Made by a program: the position numbers and the translations under genes
Shown: in pieces, positions 44,831-52,261 of the stretch
How the letters are laid out: each line of letters begins with the position of its first letter
How positions within the stretch are numbered: the first letter of the stretch is position 1
The notes under the pieces: generated by a model
The model's input: only the letters and a program-made list of their open reading frames with translations
The model's database searches: none
Told to the model about the DNA's origin: nothing
NCBI GenBank assembly: GCA_016873795.1
Contig: VGWA01000006.1
Coordinates: 1 to 52,261, forward strand
From: Ignavibacteria bacterium
GTDB lineage: Bacteria; Bacteroidota; Ignavibacteria; Tepidaquicellales; Tepidaquicellaceae
Direction of reading: 5' to 3'
DNA: 52,261 nt

Positions 44831-45454
44831 TTAAGTCAATTTAATTGAGTTAATAATAAATTCCGGAATCGATTTTTTCCTGTTCTTTAAAAATTCAATA
44901 AATTTTTCATCGTCCATATTAAATAATTCTTTTACTATCGGTTTTGCTATTGCAGGAAATATACATAGTGATATTATATTAATTATAAAATCTCTGGGGT
45001 CAATGGGTTTTATTTTATTTTCTGATGTTTCTTTTAATATTTTTTTTATCAGTTGTACCGGTAAACTTTCCAACAAAGGTTTGAAAAACTCCGATAATTT
45101 TTCCGGATTTTGGTTTATTTCATTTAGAATAAAAGGAGGTAAATATATATTTTCAATCATTATATCAATATAATTCTCAACAAAATTTTTTATCGATTCA
45201 TCAATTGTTCCTTCAGATTCAAGAAATTTACTGACATTAATAAATATTTTCTCGACAGCATCACGGAATACGGCCTTGAACAGATTCTCTTTATTACGGA
45301 AATAATAATGAAGCATTGCCTTGTTAATTCCAGCTTCATCCGCTATCTCCTGCATTCTTGCTCCATACATACCTTTCCGGTGGAAAACGCTTTTTGCCGC
45401 CTTTAATATCCTTTCTTCGGTATTAATATCATATTTATCCATTTTTCTAACCAT
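44831..45454 (-). CDS. TetR-family transcriptional regulator of the efflux operon
   Basis: This 207-residue protein has an N-terminal helix-turn-helix at about 12-58 (RILKAAKSVFHRKGMYGARMQEIADEAGI, then NKAMLHYYFRNKENLF), the canonical TetR fold, and a helical ligand-binding C-terminal domain. It is the first gene of the seven-gene operon, so it probably represses its own transcription together with the pump until a substrate binds. ATG 45454 is the chosen start; a second in-frame ATG four codons later is also possible. A palindromic operator candidate lies 24 bases upstream. Confidence 0.93.
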   Translation of the reverse strand: MVRKMDKYDINTEERILKAAKSVFHRKGMYGARMQEIADEAGINKAMLHYYFRNKENLFKAVFRDAVEKIFINVSKFLESEGTIDESIKNFVENYIDIMIENIYLPPFILNEINQNPEKLSEFFKPLLESLPVQLIKKILKETSENKIKPIDPRDFIINIISLCIFPAIAKPIVKELFNMDDEKFIEFLKNRKKSIPEFIINSIKLT

Positions 45455-45477
45455 ATAATTAAACTATTTAGATTAAC

Positions 45478-45525
45478 TAACCATTTGGTTATTATAAAAA
45501 TAACTATTTTACAATATATTGTCAA
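45478..45525 (-). promoter_or_regulatory. candidate promoter and TetR operator of the efflux operon
   Basis: TAACCA-TT-TGGTTA (45478-45491) is a 14-base perfect palindrome just upstream of the regulator gene. On the minus strand a TTGACA box (45520-45525) lies 17 bases from TATTTT (45497-45502), so the palindrome would sit just past the -10 box, where a bound repressor blocks initiation. A second half-like CTAACCAT lies at the regulator's start codon. The site is a sequence-based inference; sigma-factor consensus in this group differs from E. coli. Confidence 0.5.
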
Positions 45526-45544
45526 GTTATTTTTCAAAATTTGA

Positions 45545-45580
45545 GATAAAAAAAGTTCGGTTTATATATCCGAACTTTAA
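45545..45580 (-). terminator. rho-independent terminator of the T9SS gene at 45610
   Basis: On the minus strand AAAGTTCGG (45570-45578) pairs with CCGAACTTT (45552-45560) around a nine-base AT loop, followed directly by a run of seven T. It sits about 30 bases past the stop of the minus-strand gene ending at 45610 and upstream of the efflux operon, insulating the two. Confidence 0.8.
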
Positions 45581-45609
45581 TACACTTTAAATAAAAATAT
45601 TCGTAATTC

Positions 45610-46812
45610 TTATTTAGCCAATATCATTCTCTTTACATCTGAAAAATTATTTGTAGTCATTTTGCAGAAATACGTACCGCTTACAAATCCCGATGCATCC
45701 CATTTTACATTGTAATAGCCGGCACTTAATTTTTCGTTTACAAGAATCTGCACTTCCCTGCCCAAAATGTCATAAATTTTTAAAGTCACAAATTCTTCTT
45801 TCGGAATATTAAAATTAATTGCAGTCACCGGATTAAACGGATTCGGATAATTCTGTTCGAGAGAATATTTTTCGGGTACAAGTTTACTTAAATTATTGAC
45901 AGATATTATATCAGACAATTCTCTTTTCCAAACAGTAGAAGCACCGGCAGAAGTATAACATCCTGCATAAATATATCCACCTGAAATAAACAGAGACCAG
46001 ACTCTAATGTTTAACAAATTTTCATTTCTTTGCATCCAGTTTTGTCCGGCATCATTTGATTTATAAACTCCATAAAAATCTGTTCCGGCAAAAACATTAT
46101 TACTGTCAACAGCTAATCCCAATACTACTTTATCATTAATAAACGGACCCATCCAGTTTGTACCGTTATCAGTAGACACATGTACTCCGAATCCTGACCC
46201 TGCATAAACATAATTCCCTCTTGCTGCTACCGTATTGATATAATTATAACTTAATGAAGTTTTTGTCCAAACATTGCCATTATTGGTTGATAAATAAACA
46301 CCATCGCCCCATATACCTGCATATATATTATTTCCACTTATTGCAATTGAAATTACATATTTATCATTTAAAGAAGTCTGTGTCCAGTTAGCTCCATTAT
46401 TTGTAGAAATAAATACTCCTATGAATCCGACTCCTGCATATATATTATTTGCGTCTGCAGCAAGAGCACTAACCGTTTGATTGTTAAGTGAAGTTTGCGT
46501 CCAGTTCATCCCGTAATTTGTCGAATAATATACACCTGTTGTATCGGTAGCGACAAAAACATAATTTCCTTTTGCGGCAATTGAGTATACGGTTTTATAA
46601 CTTATAAAAGTTTGTGTCCAGTTTGCACCGCCGTCCGAAGATACATAGATGCCATTACATTGTGTGCCTGCTAATAAATTACTCCCGCTTGATGCAAGTG
46701 TAAGCACAGTTGGATTTCCGGCAAATCCTATATTTTCCCATTGCGAAAATGTTTCACAAACAAAAGAAAATGAAATACAAACAAATAATGTTGTAATTAA
46801 AATTGTTTTCAT
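45610..46812 (-). CDS. T9SS-secreted Asp-box propeller protein
   Basis: This 400-residue protein has a signal peptide ending CETFSQ. Seven repeats of ~41 residues follow, each with GVY(V/I)STNNGxNWTQTSL plus NxIYAGxxxxGV (about residues 25-300). They are unusually uniform and fit an Asp-box propeller. The sorting domain is EQNYPNPFNPVTAINF, ending VKRMILAK; it has FVSGTYFCKM where the others have YFY, with a Cys in place of Tyr. It stands apart from the main cargo run, followed by its own terminator. Confidence 0.87.
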   Translation of the reverse strand: MKTILITTLFVCISFSFVCETFSQWENIGFAGNPTVLTLASSGSNLLAGTQCNGIYVSSDGGANWTQTFISYKTVYSIAAKGNYVFVATDTTGVYYSTNYGMNWTQTSLNNQTVSALAADANNIYAGVGFIGVFISTNNGANWTQTSLNDKYVISIAISGNNIYAGIWGDGVYLSTNNGNVWTKTSLSYNYINTVAARGNYVYAGSGFGVHVSTDNGTNWMGPFINDKVVLGLAVDSNNVFAGTDFYGVYKSNDAGQNWMQRNENLLNIRVWSLFISGGYIYAGCYTSAGASTVWKRELSDIISVNNLSKLVPEKYSLEQNYPNPFNPVTAINFNIPKEEFVTLKIYDILGREVQILVNEKLSAGYYNVKWDASGFVSGTYFCKMTTNNFSDVKRMILAK

Positions 46813-47042
46813 AATTTTACTTATTTATTTTGATAAAAAATAATTGAAATTTAAAAAAAGATTGATTTTCAGAGAAGTCTGATGTAATGTGTTTTTTTTC
46901 AATCTCGATATTTATGTGTGGAAAAATTAAATATCTCTTCGTTGAAAGTTAAGCTATATTTACAGCAATAAATTTTCTTTTTTTCAAATAAAAACTGTTT
47001 TTGTAATTCTGATTTTGTTTTAGCTGGAAATAAAAGACAAGG

Positions 47043-47091
47043 AATAAATAATTCAATTATTAATAAATAATTCAATTATTAATAAATAATT
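47043..47091. repeat. 19-base tandem repeat, about 2.6 copies
   Basis: The unit AATAAATAATTCAATTATT occurs at 47043-47061 and 47062-47080 without mismatch, and then partially to 47091. It ends three bases before the stop of the metallopeptidase gene at 47094. The unit contains the partial palindrome AATAATTcAATTATT. It may be a slippage product or influence mRNA 3' stability. Confidence 0.85.
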
Positions 47092-47093
47092 TA

Positions 47094-49121
47094 CTACCAA
47101 ATAACTGCTCTGTTTTCAGGGATAATAAACCTGTAACTTTCAGGTGATATCCGGAATGCCTGATAAAACTCAGGGACATTATAAACGATACCGTTAACCC
47201 TTGCTTCACCCGGAGAATGCACGTCTTCTTTTAATCTTCTCATTAATTCTTTTTCTCTGATATTCTGACGCCAGACTTGTGAATATGAAAGGAAAAATCT
47301 TTGAAGCGGTGTAAATCCGTCAATAAGTTCGGTATTAATCTTTTCTCCGAGTTGATTATTTAAAGCAGTAAGTGAAATCATTACTCCGCCTAAATCGGCA
47401 ATATTTTCACCTAAAGTTAGTTTTCCGTCAACATGTAATGTATCCAACATTTTGTAATTATTATACTGTTCAATGAGAACCGAAGTTTGTTTCTCGAACT
47501 TTTCTGCATCTTCTTGAGTCCACCAATCTATCATATTACCTTCTTTATCATATTTTCTTCCCTGGTCATCAAATCCGTGCGTCATTTCATGGCATATCAC
47601 TACTCCTATTCCTCCGTAATTTACTGCGTCATCACCATCTGCGAAGAAAAACGGAGGCTGCAGTATTCCTGCAGGAAAAACAATTTCATTTTGTGTAGGA
47701 CTGTAGTAAGCATTAACAGTCTGAGGCGACATCCCCCATTCCGTCCTGTCAACAGGTTTATATAATTTATTCAACGACCTTTTAAACCAGAAATTTGATG
47801 ACCTTTTGGCGTTTTCTATATAAGAATCTGACGATATTTCCAAAGTTGAAAAATCTTTCCATTTATCGGGATAACCGATTTTCACATCTATTTTTTTTAG
47901 TTTTTCCATGGCTTCTGCTTTTGTTTCCGGACTCATCCATGATAAATTTTCTATTCTCTGTTTGAATGCTTCCCTCATGTTCGAAACCATTTCGAGCATT
48001 CTTGTTTTTGCCTTTGCAGGAAAGTATTTTTCTACATACAGTTGTCCCAATGCTTCGCCCATATTTCCGTTAATAACATCGAGAACCCTTTTCCATCTCG
48101 GTTTCATTTCTTTGACACCCGACATAACACCGCTGTAAAAATTAAAATTTTCATTCTCAAAATCCGAGCTTAAATATCTTGCATAATTTCTCAATAACTG
48201 CCATTTTAAATAATATTTCAAATCTTCAACATCCGCACTATTCATTATTACATTTAAACCCTGAAAAAATTCCGGTTGTCTGATATTAATTTCTTTTAAT
48301 TCCTTAACGCCGATTTCATTAAAATACAGATCCCAATCAAAATCAGACGCCAAATTTTTAAGACCATTAATATCCATCTTGTTATAATTCTTTTCAGGAT
48401 TTCTCAATTCGAGTCTTGTTCTTGAATTCGAGGCAAGATTTTTTTCAATTTCATACACAGATTCGGACATTTTCCCGGCAGTTGTTTCATTCTCTCCTAT
48501 TAGAATAAACATTTTTTTCAGATGTTTTTTGTACTCTTCACGTATTAATTTTGAACGTTCATCTTCCTTGAAATAATAATCTCTATCAGTTAAACCTATG
48601 CCGCCCTGACTTAAGAGTAATATATTGAATTGACTGTTTTTCTGATCAGGTGCCACAAAAACATTAAAGAAAAGAAAGACACCTTTCGAATGATAAAAAG
48701 AAATTAATTTAATTAATCCGATTTTATCTTTTAAATTATCAATTTTTTCGAAATCTTCAAGAAGAGGTTTAATTCCTTCCTTTTCTATTTTTTCAGTATT
48801 CATACCACTGACATAGAAATCTCCTGCTTTTTGCTTATTATCTCCATGTTTTTTCCCAAAATCGGACGCAGCCGATTCGAGAATATCTTTCAACTGCACA
48901 TAATTTTCTTCAGCCAAAACATCAAAAGAGCCATATCTGCTTTTATCAGGCGGAACAGGATTATTTTTAATCCACGTACCGTTCGCATAAAGATAAAAAT
49001 TATCTCCCGGATTATAAGTTAAGTCAAAATTATCAGGATCTATCGGTTTAACCTGAGCATAAATGTTTACAATACAGATTAATAAAATAAGAAACGAAAT
49101 TGAAACAGTTTTTAATTTCAT
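47094..49121 (-). CDS. M13-family zinc metallopeptidase (neprilysin/PepO-like)
   Basis: This is an endopeptidase acting on short peptides outside the cytoplasm. The 675-residue protein has a signal peptide (to NIYAQ), the M13 N-terminal helical domain and the C-terminal catalytic domain. The zinc site is HEMTH at 511-515 and ENIAD with Glu572. The family motif NAYYSPTQNEIVFPAGILQ precedes it and the C-terminal block SPGEARVNGIVYNVPEF ends the protein (NRAVIW, where Trp is usual). It is 16 bases downstream of the OsmC gene on the same strand, so they may be co-transcribed. Confidence 0.95.
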   Translation of the reverse strand: MKLKTVSISFLILLICIVNIYAQVKPIDPDNFDLTYNPGDNFYLYANGTWIKNNPVPPDKSRYGSFDVLAEENYVQLKDILESAASDFGKKHGDNKQKAGDFYVSGMNTEKIEKEGIKPLLEDFEKIDNLKDKIGLIKLISFYHSKGVFLFFNVFVAPDQKNSQFNILLLSQGGIGLTDRDYYFKEDERSKLIREEYKKHLKKMFILIGENETTAGKMSESVYEIEKNLASNSRTRLELRNPEKNYNKMDINGLKNLASDFDWDLYFNEIGVKELKEINIRQPEFFQGLNVIMNSADVEDLKYYLKWQLLRNYARYLSSDFENENFNFYSGVMSGVKEMKPRWKRVLDVINGNMGEALGQLYVEKYFPAKAKTRMLEMVSNMREAFKQRIENLSWMSPETKAEAMEKLKKIDVKIGYPDKWKDFSTLEISSDSYIENAKRSSNFWFKRSLNKLYKPVDRTEWGMSPQTVNAYYSPTQNEIVFPAGILQPPFFFADGDDAVNYGGIGVVICHEMTHGFDDQGRKYDKEGNMIDWWTQEDAEKFEKQTSVLIEQYNNYKMLDTLHVDGKLTLGENIADLGGVMISLTALNNQLGEKINTELIDGFTPLQRFFLSYSQVWRQNIREKELMRRLKEDVHSPGEARVNGIVYNVPEFYQAFRISPESYRFIIPENRAVIW

Positions 49122-49137
49122 AGCAATATTAATTTAA

Positions 49138-49548
49138 TTATTTAAAATTTATAATTATTGTTTGTTTGAGGTCGGGATGCAAACTAAGTGCAACAGGACA
49201 ATTTTGTGTTATATGTTTGATAACTTTTTTTTGTTTATCCGAATAATTATTATCGGGAAAATTCAATTTAATTATTATTTCCGAAATCCTTCTCGGATTT
49301 TCAGACATTATTTTCGTTGTTTCCCATTCCAGTCCGTCAACAGAAAAGCCGTAAGTTTCCGAAGCAATACCCAATATCGTAACCATACAACTTCCCAAAG
49401 CGGCAGAAACCAAATCGGTCGGAGAAAACGATTCACCTTTCCCTTTATTGTCAACAGGAGCATCGGTAATTATTCTTACTCCGGACTTGCAATGAACTGC
49501 TTCTGTTCTTAAATTTCCTTTGTATTCGGATTTTATTGTTATTTGCAT
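49138..49548 (-). CDS. OsmC-family protein
   Basis: This 136-residue protein belongs to the OsmC/Ohr superfamily of thiol peroxidases; the YhfA-like branch has a less certain role. The two redox cysteines are present: Cys54 in AALGSCMVTIL and Cys117 in TQNCPVALSL. The FSPTDLVSAALG block is a hallmark. It would reduce organic or fatty-acid hydroperoxides in the cytosol. It is divergent from the histidine kinase gene across 160 bases. Confidence 0.93.
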   Translation of the reverse strand: MQITIKSEYKGNLRTEAVHCKSGVRIITDAPVDNKGKGESFSPTDLVSAALGSCMVTILGIASETYGFSVDGLEWETTKIMSENPRRISEIIIKLNFPDNNYSDKQKKVIKHITQNCPVALSLHPDLKQTIIINFK

Positions 49549-49708
49549 ATAATTTTTTTTTCTAAATTAAGAATATTACAAATAATATTTAATCCAAATC
49601 TACGTACTGTAAAATCTATTATATTATGAACTTTATTAGAAAATTTAAAATTTACATTATAATATTTCATTATAAACAACTATTTTTGCAATAAAATACG
49701 ATTAATTT

Positions 49709-51760
49709 ATGGATACTCTTCATATCATTATTTTTTTATTACTTGTAATCATTACTTTTCTGACTCTTTATTTTTTCTATCATTACAGAAAAATTATCAA
49801 TACTTTAAAAATAAAACTTATAAAAGTTGAAAAAGAATTAGGTTATTTTAAATATGCGCTCGATAACTCAACAATAGTCGGAATAACAGATAAAGAAGGA
49901 ACAATTATTTATGCAAATAAAAAATTCAGTGACATTTCCGGATACTCAATTGAAGAATTAATCGGAAAGAATCACAGAATTTTAAACTCGGGTTATCATT
50001 CCAAAGAATTCTTCAAAAATCTATGGGATACAATAAAGTCAGGAAATATATGGAATGGTGAGATAAGAAACAAAACAAAGTCAGGACAGTATTACTGGGT
50101 GGACGCAACAATAATTCCGCAACTCGACGAAAACAATAAACCATATCAATATATAGCAATCAGACACGACATTACAAAGAGAAAAGATAACGAACAAAAG
50201 GCATTAGAATACTCAAAAAATCTTGAAATAAAAAATAAAGAACTGATGATTGCGAAAGATATTTCTTTAAATTCTTTAAAACAAAAAGAAAATTTTCTGG
50301 CAAACATAAGCCACGAGATAAGAACCCCTGTTTACATTATCAATGAATTTTCCGGAATGCTTTCAGGTACAGATTTAACAGATGAACAAAAAGAATATTT
50401 AAAGGCAATTTCTCTGTCGACAGAAAACTTAAATGTTTTGATAAACGACATAATTGACATCACCAAACTCCGTTCGGGAAAATTCAATATACTTAACAAA
50501 GTCGTAAACATCCGTGAATTACTAAACAACGTCACGGAAACTCTTAAATTAAGAGCAAAAAACAAAAACCTGGAACTCAGTTTAATTTATGACGATAAAA
50601 TACCCGAATATATTATTTCAGACCCAATCCGTTTAAATCAGGTTTTCAACAACCTTTTGATTAACGCAATCAAATTCACTGACAAAGGATACATAACATT
50701 TACAACCAGATTAATCGGACAATCTGAAAAAAAAGTAATAATGGAGTTTTCGGTAGAAGATACAGGTATAGGAATTCCGGAAGATAAAATAGGCGGTATA
50801 TTTGATATGTTCGTTCAACTCTTCGACGATTACACACAATACAAAGGCGGAGCTGGTCTCGGATTACCCATAATAAAGAACATTATTTCCAAAATGAACG
50901 GTTCGATAGATGTTGAAAGTAAATTCGGAAAAGGAACTAAATTTACTATAATAATAGAATTCAAGATGCCGGAAAAAACACAGGAAAAACAACAACAAAA
51001 AGAAATTGACACAGGTCAACTGGTAAAAGAACTCGGGCAAATAAGAATATTAGCTGCAGAAGACAATGTTTTTATTCAAAAAATACTTGCAAATATCTTC
51101 AGAAAATATGACATAGAATATACTATAGTAAGCAACGGCAAGGAAGTAATCGATATTTTAGATAAAAAATCATTTGATTTAATAATAATGGATTTACAGA
51201 TGCCTGGTATTGACGGTTATAAAGCAACGGAATCAATAAGGAAACAGAAGGATAAACCCTATTCGGAAATTCCCATTATTGCCTCGACGGCAAGAGCATT
51301 GAAGAACGAAGTAGAAAAAGCATACAAAATCGGAATGGATGATTATATAATAAAACCTTTCAGGGCATCAGAACTAATTGAAAAAATTTACAACGTAAAG
51401 AAAGGGATAAAAGAAGCAGGTTATGATAAACAAATTGGAAAAAAGGAATTTATCAATCTGGACTATTTGAAAGAACTGACAATGGATGACGAAAATTTTT
51501 ACAATGAAATTATATCTGATTTTAAAATAACTGTTCCCAAGAGTTTAGAAGAATTAAAGAACCTCATATACACGGGCAAAATATCCGAGATAAAAAGTTT
51601 TGCACATAAATTAAAAAGTACTTTTTCAACGATAGAAATTGAAGATGCATCAAATATACTTGACAGGATGGAACTCGAAATAATTGACAAAGAAGATTTT
51701 ATCCGCAGTTTCGATGAACTTGAACAAATTATAAAGACGGCTTTAAAAGAATTAAAATAA
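49709..51760 (+). CDS. hybrid sensor histidine kinase (PAS-HisKA-HATPase-REC-Hpt)
   Basis: This 683-residue protein carries a whole phosphorelay in one chain. A single N-terminal membrane segment (5-24) is followed by a PAS domain (about 45-160) with a C-terminal PAC-like end (YIAIRHDITKRK). The HisKA domain has His202 in ISHEIRTP. The ATPase has N-box NLLINAIKF, G1 DTGIGIP (351-357) and G2 GGAGLGLPI. The receiver (about 446-560) has EDN at 451-453, Asp495 in MDLQMPG, Thr527 and Lys549. The Hpt domain has His633 in FAHKLKS. All key residues are present. The short N-terminal anchor suggests the PAS domain senses a cytosolic cue. Confidence 0.93.
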   Translation: MDTLHIIIFLLLVIITFLTLYFFYHYRKIINTLKIKLIKVEKELGYFKYALDNSTIVGITDKEGTIIYANKKFSDISGYSIEELIGKNHRILNSGYHSKEFFKNLWDTIKSGNIWNGEIRNKTKSGQYYWVDATIIPQLDENNKPYQYIAIRHDITKRKDNEQKALEYSKNLEIKNKELMIAKDISLNSLKQKENFLANISHEIRTPVYIINEFSGMLSGTDLTDEQKEYLKAISLSTENLNVLINDIIDITKLRSGKFNILNKVVNIRELLNNVTETLKLRAKNKNLELSLIYDDKIPEYIISDPIRLNQVFNNLLINAIKFTDKGYITFTTRLIGQSEKKVIMEFSVEDTGIGIPEDKIGGIFDMFVQLFDDYTQYKGGAGLGLPIIKNIISKMNGSIDVESKFGKGTKFTIIIEFKMPEKTQEKQQQKEIDTGQLVKELGQIRILAAEDNVFIQKILANIFRKYDIEYTIVSNGKEVIDILDKKSFDLIIMDLQMPGIDGYKATESIRKQKDKPYSEIPIIASTARALKNEVEKAYKIGMDDYIIKPFRASELIEKIYNVKKGIKEAGYDKQIGKKEFINLDYLKELTMDDENFYNEIISDFKITVPKSLEELKNLIYTGKISEIKSFAHKLKSTFSTIEIEDASNILDRMELEIIDKEDFIRSFDELEQIIKTALKELK

Positions 51761-51823
51761 AAGTAACTTTTATGTAATAATTATTGTTATAGATGAATTG
51801 TACTTAAGTAAATATATTAAAAT

Positions 51824-52189
51824 ATGAAAGTTATAATAATCGAAAAAGAAGAAAAAACAATAAATTTGATAAATAATCAACTAAAAAAGGACGGCTTTAC
51901 ATCTATTGTTCAGAATTATTCCGATATTAAACTGGAAGAAATAATTTCGGAAAAGCCGGATTTAATTATCGCAGGTTTAACGGATGAAGAATATAATATA
52001 ATAGAACTAATAAAAAAAATAAAACAATCTGAAGAGATAAAAGACGTTCCTTTGATTATTTTATCGCCTATTGAAAGGAAAGAAGAGATAATGGAAGCAC
52101 TCGATTACGGAGCAACTGATTTCATAAAAAAACCAATAAATGATTTTGATTTATCCATAAGAATAAAAAAATTTTTAAAAAACAATTAA
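51824..52189 (+). CDS. stand-alone receiver-like domain lacking the phospho-acceptor Asp
   Basis: This 121-residue protein has the receiver fold: strand MKVIIIEKEE, PDLIIAGL, PLIILS and ATDFIKKP (Lys present). The usual Asp after the third strand is Gly (IIAGL), and the acidic pair after the first strand is EKE rather than DD. It therefore cannot be phosphorylated in the normal way. It would act as a pseudo-receiver, binding a partner or responding to another signal. It follows the hybrid kinase by 63 bases and precedes another receiver gene by one base, so it may be part of the same pathway. Confidence 0.85.
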   Translation: MKVIIIEKEEKTINLINNQLKKDGFTSIVQNYSDIKLEEIISEKPDLIIAGLTDEEYNIIELIKKIKQSEEIKDVPLIILSPIERKEEIMEALDYGATDFIKKPINDFDLSIRIKKFLKNN

Positions 52190-52190
52190 A

Positions 52191-52261
52191 ATGAAAATCT
52201 TTATAGCAGAGGACGAAACTCTTGTTTTAAAGACAATTGAATTTCGCCTTAAAAAAGAAGG
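52191..52261 (+). CDS. response-regulator receiver protein (5' part only)
   Basis: ATG 52191 opens a frame MKIFIAEDETLVLKTIEFRL and runs off the window. IAEDE is the acidic pocket at the end of strand 1 of a receiver domain, and the following helix fits. It starts one base after the stop of the pseudo-receiver gene, so the two are likely co-translated. The output domain is outside the window. Confidence 0.8.
   Translation, partial: MKIFIAEDETLVLKTIEFRLKKE

Overview
The window looks like a chromosomal segment from an AT-rich, Gram-negative member of the Bacteroidota/Chlorobi group, most like an Ignavibacteria-type lineage. Three things point there: a SprA-type type IX secretion (T9SS) translocon, ten proteins ending in the C-terminal sorting domain (CTD) with the QNYPNPFNP motif typical of those lineages, and the near absence of Shine-Dalgarno sequences. 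The lineage is an inference from protein style, not from a marker gene.

Layout. 1-2610 (+): the end of an outer-membrane-type protein, then cytidine deaminase, thymidine kinase, a small lipoprotein with a probable frameshift, and a BMP/PnrA-type nucleoside-binding lipoprotein. This is a nucleoside uptake and salvage cluster. 2626-4788 (-): a small membrane protein, a T9SS cargo protein and a small zinc-ribbon-like protein. 4900-12423: a defence island with two unrelated restriction-modification pairs facing each other (ThaI-like on +, MjaI-like on -, the second methyltransferase carrying an SNase-like tail), an unknown helical protein, a HEPN-type candidate, an HNH nuclease candidate, and relics of further methyltransferase genes. 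12424-13174 is a repeat-bearing, more GC-rich gap.

13175-34899 (-): one long run headed by sprA and followed by T9SS cargo genes with beta-propeller, Asp-box, M28 peptidase and SGNH-like domains, ending in a PQQ-propeller lipoprotein. One cargo gene is split by an in-frame TGA, and CTD-coding segments show signs of gene conversion. 35096-38802 (+): a large HEXXH protease/propeller/barrel protein, then 3-methyladenine glycosylase I. 38799-45454 (-): a tight seven-gene efflux operon, tetR-tolC-hlyD-ABC-ABC-permease-permease (YbhGFSR-like), with a palindromic operator candidate before tetR. 45610-49548 (-): another T9SS protein, an M13 metallopeptidase and an OsmC-family protein. 49709-52261 (+): a hybrid histidine kinase, a stand-alone receiver lacking the phospho-acceptor Asp, and the start of another receiver protein.

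How the parts work together: SprA would export the CTD proteins encoded just downstream of it to the cell surface. The defence island appears to have turned over repeatedly, leaving methyltransferase debris around live systems. I saw no tRNA, rRNA, CRISPR array, transposase or integrase. The most novel material is the 9.3-12.4 kb set of uncharacterised proteins beside the restriction systems, the SNase-tailed methyltransferase, and the repeat-derived insertions inside T9SS sorting domains.
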